Shown: positions 33,308 through 41,444 of the stretch, piece after piece
Numbering within the stretch: position 1 is the first letter of the stretch
Layout: each line of letters begins with the position of its first letter
NCBI GenBank assembly: GCA_038207585.1
Contig: JBBQZP010000017.1
Location: 1-64,000 of the forward strand
Length of the DNA: 64,000 nucleotides
DNA from: JBBQZP01 sp038207585
Lineage (GTDB): Bacteria; Pseudomonadota; Alphaproteobacteria; Rhodobacterales; Rhodobacteraceae
Direction: 5' to 3'
Translations under genes and position numbers: made by a program
The notes under the pieces: model-generated
The model's database searches: none
What the model saw: the letters and a program-made list of their open reading frames with translations, nothing else
What the model was told of the DNA's origin: nothing

Positions 33308-34351
33308 ATGACCCAAACCCTGACGATCCGCCGCCCCGACGACATGCACTTGCATCTGCGCGACGGCGCAATGCTTCAGGGCGTGCTGCCTGAAACCGCG
33401 CGCCACTTCGCCCGCGCGATCATCATGCCGAACCTTGTGCCCCCCGTGGTCACCGCCACCGAAGCCCGCGCCTACCGCGACCGCATCCTTGCGGCCTTGC
33501 CGCAAGGTGCCGGGTTCGAACCCTTGATGACGCTTTACCTGACCGAAAGCACCGACCCCGACGATGTCGCAGCCGCTCATGCCTCGGGCCTAGTGAAGGC
33601 GGTCAAGCTCTACCCCGCCGGGGCCACGACCAATTCAGACTCGGGCGTGCGCAACATTGACCGCGTGCGCCCCGTGCTGGAACGGATGGCCGAGATCGGC
33701 CTGCCCCTGTGTGTCCACGGCGAAGTGACAACCGCCGATGTCGACATTTTCGATCGTGAGGCGGTGTTCATCGACACCGTGCTGGACCCCTTGCGCCGCG
33801 CCGTTCCGGGCTTGCGGGTGATCATGGAACATATCACGACTGCCGAAGGGGTGGCCTACGCGCAGTCGGGCGGCGACGATCTTGCCGCGACGATCACCAC
33901 GCATCACCTGATCATCAACCGCAACCACATCCTCGCCGGGGGCATCCGGCCGCATTACTACTGCCTGCCCGTCGCCAAGCGCGAAGCCCACCGCCAGGCG
34001 CTGCGAAAAGCTGCCACCAGCGGCGATGCGCGCTTCTTTCTGGGCACGGACAGCGCCCCGCATGTCGATGCGCTGAAAGAACATGCCTGCGGCTGCGCGG
34101 GGTGCTTTACCGCCACCAACACGATGCCGATCCTCGCGCAGGTGTTTGACGAGATGGCGGCACTTGACCGACTTGAAGCCTTTACCAGTCTGAACGGTGC
34201 CGCCTTCTACCGCCTGCCGCCGAACCAGACACATCTGCGCCTTGTGCGCCACGACACCGCCCACGCCTATCCCGACAAGATCCTGACCGAAGCAGGCCCC
34301 GTCACCGTTTTCAACCCCGGCTTTCCCCTGTTCTGGCATGTGGAAAGCTGA
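33308..34351 (+). CDS. pyrC: Dihydroorotase
   Basis: Makes dihydroorotate from carbamoyl aspartate in pyrimidine synthesis. The 347-residue zinc enzyme has DDMHLHLRDGAMLQGVLP (metal His pair), KLYPAGATTNSDSGV (carbamylated Lys), PLCVHGEVT, IMEHITTAEGV, THHLIINRNH and LGTDSAPH (catalytic Asp). Length fits the class II (E. coli-type) enzyme. pyrE follows after about 106 bases; the pyrC stop codon lies inside a repeat element. Confidence 0.97.
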   Translation: MTQTLTIRRPDDMHLHLRDGAMLQGVLPETARHFARAIIMPNLVPPVVTATEARAYRDRILAALPQGAGFEPLMTLYLTESTDPDDVAAAHASGLVKAVKLYPAGATTNSDSGVRNIDRVRPVLERMAEIGLPLCVHGEVTTADVDIFDREAVFIDTVLDPLRRAVPGLRVIMEHITTAEGVAYAQSGGDDLAATITTHHLIINRNHILAGGIRPHYYCLPVAKREAHRQALRKAATSGDARFFLGTDSAPHVDALKEHACGCAGCFTATNTMPILAQVFDEMAALDRLEAFTSLNGAAFYRLPPNQTHLRLVRHDTAHAYPDKILTEAGPVTVFNPGFPLFWHVES

Positions 34352-34436
34352 CTTCATTTTTGCCCAAATACTCATCTTTTCAACCGCTTCCCCCTGAACC
34401 ACGGTCGGAATTGAGTATTTTTGCAAAAATGAAGTC
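34350..34436. repeat. Inverted pair of TTTTTGCAAAAA-family repeats between pyrC and pyrE
   Basis: A 26-base copy at 34350-34375 (core TTTTTGCCCAAA) faces an inverted copy at 34411-34436 (core TTTTTGCAAAAA) across 35 bases. Together they can form a long stem. The first copy includes the pyrC stop codon. A matching pair occurs at 56299-56383. Confidence 0.88.
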
Positions 34437-34457
34437 GCAAAGCCAAGGAGCGTCGCA

Positions 34458-35135
34458 ATGATCCCGTCAACCTACCCCCCCGCCGATGAGATTGCGCGGC
34501 TGAGTGCGCGGATGCTGCTGGAAATCGGGGCGGTGCATTTCAATGCGACGACGCCGTTCACGCTGGCCTCGGGCCTGCCGTCGCCGACCTATATCGATTG
34601 CCGCAAGCTGATCTCGTATCCGCGCATCCGGTCGACCCTGATGGATTTCCTGACCATCACCGTAATGCGCAATGCGGGGCTGGAGGCGTTTGACAACATC
34701 GCGGGCGGCGAGACGGCGGGGATTCCGTTTGCCGCTCTGGTGGCCGAACGGATGGCGCTGCCGATGACTTATGTGCGCAAGAAACCGAAAGGGTACGGGC
34801 GCAATGCGCGCATCGAGGGTGTCATGACCGAAGGTCAGCGCGTGTTGCTGGTGGAAGACCTGACAACCGATGGCGGATCAAAGCTGAGTTTCGTCGATGC
34901 GATCCGCGAAACCGGGGCCACCTGCGCGCATACGGCGGTGATTTTCTACTATGGCATCTTCCCCGAAACGCCGCAGAAACTGGCCGACCACGGCATCGCT
35001 TTGCACCACCTTTGCACCTGGTGGGATGTGCTGGCCGAGGCCCGCGTGCAAGGTGTGATGGACGCCGCAACGCTGGACGAGGTTGAGACGTTTCTGACCG
35101 CGCCGCGCGCTTGGCAAGAGGCGCGCAAGGGCTGA
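34458..35135 (+). CDS. pyrE: Orotate phosphoribosyltransferase
   Basis: Joins orotate and PRPP to give OMP. The 225-residue protein has ASGLPSPTYIDCRKLISYP, TYVRKKPKGYGRNARIEG (flexible catalytic loop) and the PRPP motif VLLVEDLTTDGGSKLSFVDA. Preceded by AAGGAG. It follows pyrC with only a repeat pair between them, so the two may share a transcript if the repeat does not terminate. Confidence 0.97.
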   Translation: MIPSTYPPADEIARLSARMLLEIGAVHFNATTPFTLASGLPSPTYIDCRKLISYPRIRSTLMDFLTITVMRNAGLEAFDNIAGGETAGIPFAALVAERMALPMTYVRKKPKGYGRNARIEGVMTEGQRVLLVEDLTTDGGSKLSFVDAIRETGATCAHTAVIFYYGIFPETPQKLADHGIALHHLCTWWDVLAEARVQGVMDAATLDEVETFLTAPRAWQEARKG

Positions 35136-35395
35136 CAGCAAGTTGCGATTCGGGGGCTATGAAAGTTGTCCACACTGTCAATCCGGCATGACTTCACACT
35201 GCATCTTGACGCTAAGCCTGCATTAGCCGCATCATGCAGGGGTGTCAGGCAAAGCGCGTGCGGCTTTTCCAAAGGGTTGCACACAGAGTTATACAAGTTG
35301 CAATCACCGCATCGCCTGGCGCATAGAGGCAGGCTCATGCTCTGGCCAGATGACGCTGCCGTGCGTCTTTCCGGCCCAAGAAACGGACCCAACGG
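35136..35395. promoter_or_regulatory. Region upstream of dnaB with a DnaA-box-like site
   Basis: 260 bases without a supported gene. TTGTCCACA at 35166-35174 matches the high-GC form of the DnaA box (consensus TTATCCACA) with one change. The region should contain the dnaB promoter. A single box is weak evidence; a chance match is possible. Confidence 0.4.
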
Positions 35396-36907
35396 ATGAC
35401 CGAGATCGCGACGCTGCGCCCTACCCTTCCAGTTGCACCCGCCGCAGCGGACGACGTGGGCCTGCCGCAGAATATCGAGGCGGAACAGCAGCTACTGGGC
35501 GCGATCCTGACCAACAACGATGTCTACGACCGCATCTCGTCGCTGGTCCGGGCCGAGCATTTCCACGACCCCGTTCACGCCCGCATCTTCGAGATTGCCG
35601 CCGCGCGCATCCAGAAGAACGCGCTGGCTTCGCCCGTCACGCTCAAGGCGTTTCTGGAGGATGACGACGGGCTGAAATCATTGGGCGGGCCGGCCTATCT
35701 TGTGCGGCTGGCGGGGGCTGCGATTTCGGCTTTTGCGGCGCGCGATTATGCACAGATGATCTATGATCTGGCGGTGCGGCGCGAACTGATTGCGCTGGGG
35801 CGCGACATTTCGGCCAAGGCCGGCAAGGTCGAAGTGGCATCAGAGCCGCGCGAGCAGATCATCGAAGCCGAACAGGCGCTTTACAAATTGGGTGAACAGG
35901 GTCACGCCGAACGCGGATTTCAAAGCTTTCTCAAGGCCGTAACCAGCGCTGTTAATGTGGCCAACGCGGCCTATCAGCGCGATGGGGGCCTTGCCGGTAT
36001 CTCGACCGGGTTGATTGATCTGGACAAGAAGCTGGGCGGCCTGCACCCGTCTGACCTGCTTATTCTGGCCGGGCGGCCTTCGATGGGAAAAACCTCGCTG
36101 GCCACCAACATCGCCTTCAACGTGGCCAAAGCCTACAAACGCGGGCGTCTTCCCGAGGGGGGCGAAGGCGCGGTGGAGGGCGGCGTTGTCGGCTTCTTTT
36201 CGCTGGAGATGAGTGCCGAACAGCTTGCCGCGCGGATCCTGTCCGAAGCCTCCGAAGTGCCGTCCGAACAAATCCGGCGCGGTGATATGACCGAAGGCGA
36301 ATTCCGCCGCTTTGTGGAGGCCGCAAAGGCGCTGGAATCCTGCCCTTTGTATATCGACGACACGCCCGCCCTGCCGATCAGCCAGGTGGCTGCAAGGGCG
36401 CGCCGCTTGAAGCGCACCTCGGGGCTGGATGTGCTGATTGTTGACTATCTTCAACTGCTTAAAGGCACCGGAAAGGGCGAAAACCGGGTCAACGAAGTGT
36501 CCGAGATTACTCAGGGTCTGAAGGCGATTGCCAAGGAGTTGAACATCCCCGTCATCGCCCTTAGCCAGCTTTCGCGGGCGGTGGAAAGCCGCGACGACAA
36601 GCGCCCGCAACTTTCGGACCTGCGCGAATCCGGCTCGATCGAGCAGGACGCCGATGTGGTCATGTTCGTCTTCCGCGAGGAATATTACCGCGAGCGGGAA
36701 AAACCGGGCGACCACGAGCTGGACAAGATGGCGCAGTGGCAGGCGCTTATGGAAAACGTGCATGGCAAGGCCGAGGTTGTGATCGGCAAGCAGCGTCACG
36801 GTCCCATCGGCTCGGTGGAGCTTAGCTTTGAGGGGCGCTTCACCCGCTTTGGCAATCTGGTCAAGCCGTGGCAGCAGGGTGCGGGAGGCGGCGACGTCGG
36901 GTTCTGA
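35396..36907 (+). CDS. dnaB: Replicative DNA helicase
   Basis: The hexameric helicase of the replication fork. The 503-residue protein has the N-terminal domain (PQNIEAEQQLLGAILTNNDVYD), the linker helix, and a RecA-like C-terminal domain with Walker A GRPSMGKTSLATNIAFN, Walker B VLIVDYLQLL and LSQLSRAVESRDDKRPQLSD then LRESGSIEQDADVVMFVFRE. No intein is present; a length near 500 is normal for alphaproteobacteria. Confidence 0.97.
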   Translation: MTEIATLRPTLPVAPAAADDVGLPQNIEAEQQLLGAILTNNDVYDRISSLVRAEHFHDPVHARIFEIAAARIQKNALASPVTLKAFLEDDDGLKSLGGPAYLVRLAGAAISAFAARDYAQMIYDLAVRRELIALGRDISAKAGKVEVASEPREQIIEAEQALYKLGEQGHAERGFQSFLKAVTSAVNVANAAYQRDGGLAGISTGLIDLDKKLGGLHPSDLLILAGRPSMGKTSLATNIAFNVAKAYKRGRLPEGGEGAVEGGVVGFFSLEMSAEQLAARILSEASEVPSEQIRRGDMTEGEFRRFVEAAKALESCPLYIDDTPALPISQVAARARRLKRTSGLDVLIVDYLQLLKGTGKGENRVNEVSEITQGLKAIAKELNIPVIALSQLSRAVESRDDKRPQLSDLRESGSIEQDADVVMFVFREEYYREREKPGDHELDKMAQWQALMENVHGKAEVVIGKQRHGPIGSVELSFEGRFTRFGNLVKPWQQGAGGGDVGF

Positions 36908-37026
36908 TCCGCGCCGATGGTCCTGGCCAAGGATATTCTTGCCGGAAAGAAGCACGGATGCCGCACAGGGCGCGCCCGGTGATGCTTTGCACTTGACCTT
37001 GCGGGCGTCCCTGTCAAAAGACCCGC

Positions 37027-38076
37027 ATGGCAACCGCGACCCTTTCCATCGACCTTGACGCAATCGGCGCGAACTGGCGGGCGCTGGACCGGCTTTCTGC
37101 ACCCGAGGTGCAGACGGCGGCTGTGGTCAAGGCCGATGCTTACGGGCTGGGCGTCAAGCGCGTTGCGCGGGCCTTGGCGCAGGCGGGCGCGCGGCGGTTC
37201 TTTGTGGCGATGGCCGAGGAAGGCGCTGCCGTCCGGCAGGCTTTGGGTCAGGGACCGCAGATCAGCGTCATGTCGGGCCACATGGCCGGCGACACCGAAA
37301 TGATCCACGATCTTGACCTGACGCCGATGCTCAATTCGATTGATCAGATCACCCGGCATATGGAATCGCTGCCCGGCCATCCCTTCGGCGTGCAGCTTGA
37401 TACCGGCATAAACCGGCTGGGGCTGGAGCCCGGCGAATGGGAGGCCGTGGCCGAATTCGTGCTGTCGGCCCGCCCCGAACTGGTGATGAGCCATCTGGCC
37501 TGCGCTGACGCGCCCGACCACGCGATGAACGCGGCGCAACTGGCCGAGTTTCACCACCTGACCGATGGCATCGCCGTGCCGCGATCCTTGGCTGCGACGG
37601 GCGGCATCCTGCTTGGCCCGGCTTTCCATTTCGATCTGACCCGCCCCGGCATCGGCCTTTACGGCGGTCGCCCGTTCGAGGCGGGAGCGCCTGCCGTCAC
37701 GCTGGGCCTGCCGGTCATTCAGGTGCGCGAAGTGGCGCAGGGCGAAACCGTGGGCTACGGCAATTCCTGGACGGCCGAGGCGCCGACGATTGTGGCGACC
37801 GTGGCGGGGGGCTATGCCGACGGGCTTTTGCGCAGCCTGTCAAACGCCGCCGTTCTGTGGGATGGCGACGTGCCCTGCCCACTGATCGGCCGGGTGTCGA
37901 TGGATCTGATCACCGTCGATGTGACGCATCTGCCCGAGGTGCCGAAGGTGCTGGATATCATTTGCGCGCAGCAAAGCGCTGATGATCTGGCCGATACCGC
38001 AGGCACCATCGGCTATGAAGTGCTGACCCAACTTGGCGCGCGCTATCTGCGCCGCTATTCCGGGGCTGGCGCATGA
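37027..38076 (+). CDS. alr: Alanine racemase
   Basis: A PLP enzyme making D-alanine for peptidoglycan. The 349-residue protein has the PLP-lysine motif AVVKADAYGLGVKRVARAL near residue 36, the barrel segments LDTGINRLGLEP and LYGGRPFE, and the C-terminal domain with GETVGYGNSWTAEAP (catalytic Tyr), RVSMDLITVDVT and YEVLTQLGARYLRRY. It ends in an ATGA overlap with the mlaE-like gene, an unusual coupling of cell wall and lipid transport genes. Confidence 0.96.
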   Translation: MATATLSIDLDAIGANWRALDRLSAPEVQTAAVVKADAYGLGVKRVARALAQAGARRFFVAMAEEGAAVRQALGQGPQISVMSGHMAGDTEMIHDLDLTPMLNSIDQITRHMESLPGHPFGVQLDTGINRLGLEPGEWEAVAEFVLSARPELVMSHLACADAPDHAMNAAQLAEFHHLTDGIAVPRSLAATGGILLGPAFHFDLTRPGIGLYGGRPFEAGAPAVTLGLPVIQVREVAQGETVGYGNSWTAEAPTIVATVAGGYADGLLRSLSNAAVLWDGDVPCPLIGRVSMDLITVDVTHLPEVPKVLDIICAQQSADDLADTAGTIGYEVLTQLGARYLRRYSGAGA

Positions 38077-38855
38077 GCCTTCTGTCACCGGTTGCGGCCC
38101 TTGGCCGGGTGGTTCTGGGCGCGTTCGCGTCGCTGGGCCGGATCGCGATTTTCGGCGGTCAGGTGGTGGGCCATCTGTTCCGCCCGCCGTTTTATCCCCG
38201 CGAAATGCTTGCCGCACTGATGCAGGTCGGCTGGTTCAGCCTGCCGGTGGTCGGCCTGACCGCCCTTTTCACCGGCGGCGCATTGGCGTTGCAGATCTAT
38301 TCCGGCGGGCAGCGCTTTTCGGCCGAAGCCGTGGTGCCGCAGATCGTGGCCATCGGCATCGTGCGCGAACTTGGACCGGTGCTGGTGGGCCTGATGATCG
38401 GGGCGCGCGTCACATCATCTATTGCGGCTGAAATTGCCACGATGAAGGTGACCGAGCAGATCGACGCGCTGGTCACCCTTTCGACGCATCCGATCAAGTA
38501 TCTGGCGGTGCCGCGCGTTCTGGCGGGCACGCTGACCGTGCCTTTGCTGGTCGGCGTGGGCGACATCATCGGTATCATGGGCGGCTTTCTGGTCAGCACC
38601 GAACAGTTGGGTTTCAACCGCGCGGGTTACATCAAGAACACGGTCGATTTCCTGACCGCGCCTGACATCACCTCATCGCTGATCAAGGGCGCCGTGTTCG
38701 GCTTCATCGCCACGCTGATCGGCTGTTATCACGGCATGCGGTCAGGGCGTGGCGCACAAGGCGTTGGCTCTGCTACGAAAAACGCGGTGGCCGTGGCGGC
38801 GATCCTGATTCTGGCCGCGAATTTCATACTGACATCAGTGTTGTTCGGCACATGA
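38073..38855 (+). CDS. mlaE: MlaE-family lipid transport permease
   Basis: A 260-residue inner-membrane permease with about six hydrophobic segments. ALALQIYSGGQRFSAEAVVPQ, IVRELGPVLVGLMIGARV and IAAEIATMKVTEQIDALV are the conserved EQxxAL-type landmarks of the MlaE family, which moves phospholipids between the membranes. Both ends overlap neighbouring genes by four bases (ATGA). The MlaD, MlaC and MlaB partners are not in the immediate cluster, so the symbol is by family only. Confidence 0.9.
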   Translation: MSLLSPVAALGRVVLGAFASLGRIAIFGGQVVGHLFRPPFYPREMLAALMQVGWFSLPVVGLTALFTGGALALQIYSGGQRFSAEAVVPQIVAIGIVRELGPVLVGLMIGARVTSSIAAEIATMKVTEQIDALVTLSTHPIKYLAVPRVLAGTLTVPLLVGVGDIIGIMGGFLVSTEQLGFNRAGYIKNTVDFLTAPDITSSLIKGAVFGFIATLIGCYHGMRSGRGAQGVGSATKNAVAVAAILILAANFILTSVLFGT

Positions 38856-39598
38856 TTACCCTTGCAGGCGTTCACAAGACCTTCGGGACGAACCGCGTTT
38901 TGCGGGGTGTCGATCTGACCATTCCAAAGGGGTCGTCGATGGTGATCATCGGCGGGTCGGGCACCGGAAAATCGGTGCTTTTGAAATGCATTCTAGGGTT
39001 GGTTTCGCCCGATTCTGGCACCATAAGCCTGAACGGCGAGGATGTGATCCGCGCCGACCGCGATGCCTTCCTTGCGCGCTTTGGCATGCTGTTTCAGGGC
39101 GGCGCGCTGTTTGACAGCCTGAAGGTCTGGGAAAATGTGGCCTTCCGTCTGCTTCGCGGCGCACAGGCCCGCCCCAAGGCCGAGGCGCGCGAGATTGCGA
39201 TGGAAAAGCTGCGCCGCGTGGGGCTGAAACCCGAGGTCGGCGATCAGTTCCCGGCTGAACTTTCGGGCGGCATGCAAAAGCGCGTGGGCCTTGCCCGCGC
39301 GATCGCCGCCGAACCCGAAATCATCTTTTTCGATGAACCGACCACCGGGCTTGATCCGATCATGTCGGGGGTGATCAACGAATTGATCCGCGAGATCGTG
39401 GTGGAAATGGGTGTCACCGCGATGACGATCACGCATGACATGACGTCGGTCCGCGCGATTGCCGATCATGTGGCAATGCTGCACGCAGGCGTCATTCAAT
39501 GGACCGGGCCGGTGGCGGAAATGGACGCTGCATCAGACCCTTACCTGCAACAGTTCATCCACGGGCGGGCCGAGGGCCCCATCGAATCGGTACGCTGA
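38852..39598 (+). CDS. mlaF: MlaF-family ABC ATP-binding protein
   Basis: A 248-residue ATPase partner of the permease. It has Walker A VIIGGSGTGKSVLLKCILG, signature ELSGGMQKRVGLARAI, Walker B IIFFDEPTTGLDPIMSG and the switch His in ITHDM. It overlaps the permease gene by four bases and the next small membrane protein by one base. Part of an Mla-like retrograde phospholipid transporter by family. Confidence 0.92.
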   Translation: MITLAGVHKTFGTNRVLRGVDLTIPKGSSMVIIGGSGTGKSVLLKCILGLVSPDSGTISLNGEDVIRADRDAFLARFGMLFQGGALFDSLKVWENVAFRLLRGAQARPKAEAREIAMEKLRRVGLKPEVGDQFPAELSGGMQKRVGLARAIAAEPEIIFFDEPTTGLDPIMSGVINELIREIVVEMGVTAMTITHDMTSVRAIADHVAMLHAGVIQWTGPVAEMDAASDPYLQQFIHGRAEGPIESVR

Positions 39599-39984
39599 TG
39601 ATCCCGACCCTTGGCACACTCCTGGGGTCCGGCAGCACGGCGGCGGTGGTGCTGTCTTACGTCATCCTTGCCCTGCCCCTGCTGATCGCCGCAGCCCTTT
39701 TCGCAAGCTGGCACGACGGCAAACGCGGCGCGCGCAGGCTGTTGATCGCGTCGCTGGTCTGTATCAGCTGGCTGTTCATGCCGTTCCGATTTGCCGATCT
39801 GCAATGGGCACAATTCTCAGCGGCTATCTCGATCTTCTGTTGGGTCTGGCTTGTCTATGCTTGGGCTGCGCATGTCTGGATCAAGGGGTTTGGCCCGGTC
39901 TGGGTGAACATCATCGTTGCGGTGGCGATTTCAACGCTGATCATCACCACCTTGGTACTGGGAATTTCGCGCGCGCTGAGCTGA
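39598..39984 (+). CDS. Small polytopic membrane protein
   Basis: 128 residues with about four hydrophobic segments (VVLSYVILALPLLIAAALF, LLIASLVCISWLFMPF, FSAAISIFCWVWLVYAW, IIVAVAISTLIITTLVLG). The start ATG shares a base with the mlaF stop codon (TGATG), so it belongs to the alr-mlaE-mlaF unit. No family recognised; function unknown, though a link to the Mla-like transporter is suggested by position. Confidence 0.75.
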   Translation: MIPTLGTLLGSGSTAAVVLSYVILALPLLIAAALFASWHDGKRGARRLLIASLVCISWLFMPFRFADLQWAQFSAAISIFCWVWLVYAWAAHVWIKGFGPVWVNIIVAVAISTLIITTLVLGISRALS

Positions 39985-40034
39985 TTTTCTCGCGCAAGGG
40001 TTGAAGATTGTTTCCCGCGCGCAGACAATTCCAC

Positions 40035-40043
40035 TTATCCCCA
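40035..40043 (+). promoter_or_regulatory. DnaA-box-like site in an AT-rich intergenic stretch
   Basis: TTATCCCCA differs from the DnaA box TTATCCACA at one position. It lies in an AT-rich 143-base intergenic region upstream of the 40128 gene that presumably holds that gene's promoter. Chance occurrence cannot be excluded. Confidence 0.3.
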
Positions 40044-40127
40044 TGTTTATAAACGCTTTTCGGAAATTGTGGCGAAATTATGTTGCATTTGATGTGACGT
40101 TCGAAAAGGTTAACTCATTGTGTTCTC

Positions 40128-40913
40128 ATGGGTGATGGTATGGTGGGTGGTGCGGTTCAGACGTTGCGGCAGGTGCAAAACGGCCTGCAATCGCTTGGCT
40201 TTTATGCTGTGGTGGCGTCGGCGGCGGCCGGGGTTGCGGTAAGCGGTCTGGCGATAGCGGGTGTTTTGCCCTGGCCCGATCTGGCGCTGTCCTATGGCGG
40301 CGTGCCGGTGCCCAGTGCGGGAATGATCGCGCAGCTTTTCATCACCTCATTGCTGTTGCTGCTGTGTTTTTATCTGCCCGCCAACGCCCGCATGGCCCGG
40401 CTGGAACGCAGCCACCGGTCCTTCCAGATCTCGATGGAGGACGTAAAGCGTGCCTATTCCATCGCCCATGCCGCCGACCGGACAGGCGTATTCTCGCTGT
40501 CGAACGACTTCGAGTCGATGCGCGAGCGGATGGAATTGATGCGCAAACATCCCGATCTTGCCCATCTGGAGCCGGAGCTTTTGCAGATCGCAGCACAGAT
40601 GTCCCACCAGTCACGCGAACTGGCCCGCGCCTATTCGGATGAACGGGTGGACCGCGCCAAGGGCTTTCTGCAAAGCCGCCAGCACGAGGCGCAACAGATG
40701 CAGGACCGCATCCACATCGCCCGCGTCACCTGCGACAACCTGCGCCGCTGGCTGACCGATGTCGAGGTGGAAGAACGCACCAACCACGTGCAGATCCGCC
40801 AACTGGAAGCGGACCTGCGCGAGGTGCTGCCTGACTTGGGCTATGATTTCGAAGACAGGGACGCCAATATCGTATCGCTGCCGAAACCGTCGAAAGATAG
40901 CGTCACCCATTGA
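40128..40913 (+). CDS. Two-TM protein with long cytoplasmic coiled coil (unknown function)
   Basis: 261 residues. Two membrane segments lie at about residues 25-50 (FYAVVASAAAGVAVSGLAI) and 65-85 (LFITSLLLLLCFYLP), followed by about 170 charged residues of mainly helical, coiled-coil character (MARLERSHRSFQISMEDVKR, QEARQ-rich helices, VEERTNHVQIRQLEADLREV). No enzyme motif is visible. I recall similar Rhodobacterales proteins being labelled DNA repair protein without clear grounds, so I leave the function open. Confidence 0.72.
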   Translation: MGDGMVGGAVQTLRQVQNGLQSLGFYAVVASAAAGVAVSGLAIAGVLPWPDLALSYGGVPVPSAGMIAQLFITSLLLLLCFYLPANARMARLERSHRSFQISMEDVKRAYSIAHAADRTGVFSLSNDFESMRERMELMRKHPDLAHLEPELLQIAAQMSHQSRELARAYSDERVDRAKGFLQSRQHEAQQMQDRIHIARVTCDNLRRWLTDVEVEERTNHVQIRQLEADLREVLPDLGYDFEDRDANIVSLPKPSKDSVTH

Positions 40914-40965
40914 ATTGAGCGCGACCATACCCGATGTTGCCACGGCAGTGAATTCGGAGTGCGGC

Positions 40966-41403
40966 ATGCAGATGGTTTTGAAATGTGCGAACCTTTTGCT
41001 GCTGGTGCTGTTTCCCATCGCATGGTTCGCGCCGCTGCTGAAGGCGGGCTTGCTGCCCTATTTCAGCCTGTCGGAAATCAGTGTGATCTCGGGTTTGCAG
41101 GCCCTGTGGGAAAAGGATGTGTTTCTGGCGCTGCTGGTCACCATGCTGGCCCTGTTCGCGCCGTATCTTAAAACCATCGGGCTGGCGCTGTTGCACTTCC
41201 GCCTGTTGTCGCCCCGCGTGATGCCTGCGCTGCACATCATGGGCAAGCTGGCGATGGCAGATATTTTCCTGATCGCGATCTATATTGTCGTCGCCAAGGG
41301 CGTGGGGGTCGGGCGGCTGGAAACGGCATGGGGGCTTTATCTGTTCACCGGGTGCATTCTGGCCAGCCTTGTCATCTCGCATTTCAGCGACAAGCGGCAT
41401 TAG
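40966..41403 (+). CDS. Paraquat-inducible protein A (PqiA)-like membrane protein
   Basis: 145 residues with four membrane segments, starting MQMVLKCANLLLLVLFPIAW. The PqiA-type features are LPYFSLSEISVISGLQALWE, FAPYLKTIGLALL and GKLAMADIFLIAIYIVVAKG. The start is fixed by CGGAG six bases upstream. PqiA-family proteins are linked to membrane lipid transport with MCE proteins; the mlaE/mlaF pair 1.1 kb upstream makes a shared envelope role possible. It is half the length of E. coli PqiA, holding one repeat unit. Confidence 0.82.
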   Translation: MQMVLKCANLLLLVLFPIAWFAPLLKAGLLPYFSLSEISVISGLQALWEKDVFLALLVTMLALFAPYLKTIGLALLHFRLLSPRVMPALHIMGKLAMADIFLIAIYIVVAKGVGVGRLETAWGLYLFTGCILASLVISHFSDKRH

Positions 41404-41444
41404 GCCGGGGTTGCGCGCGCGCACACCAAAGGGCATCAAGCGTC

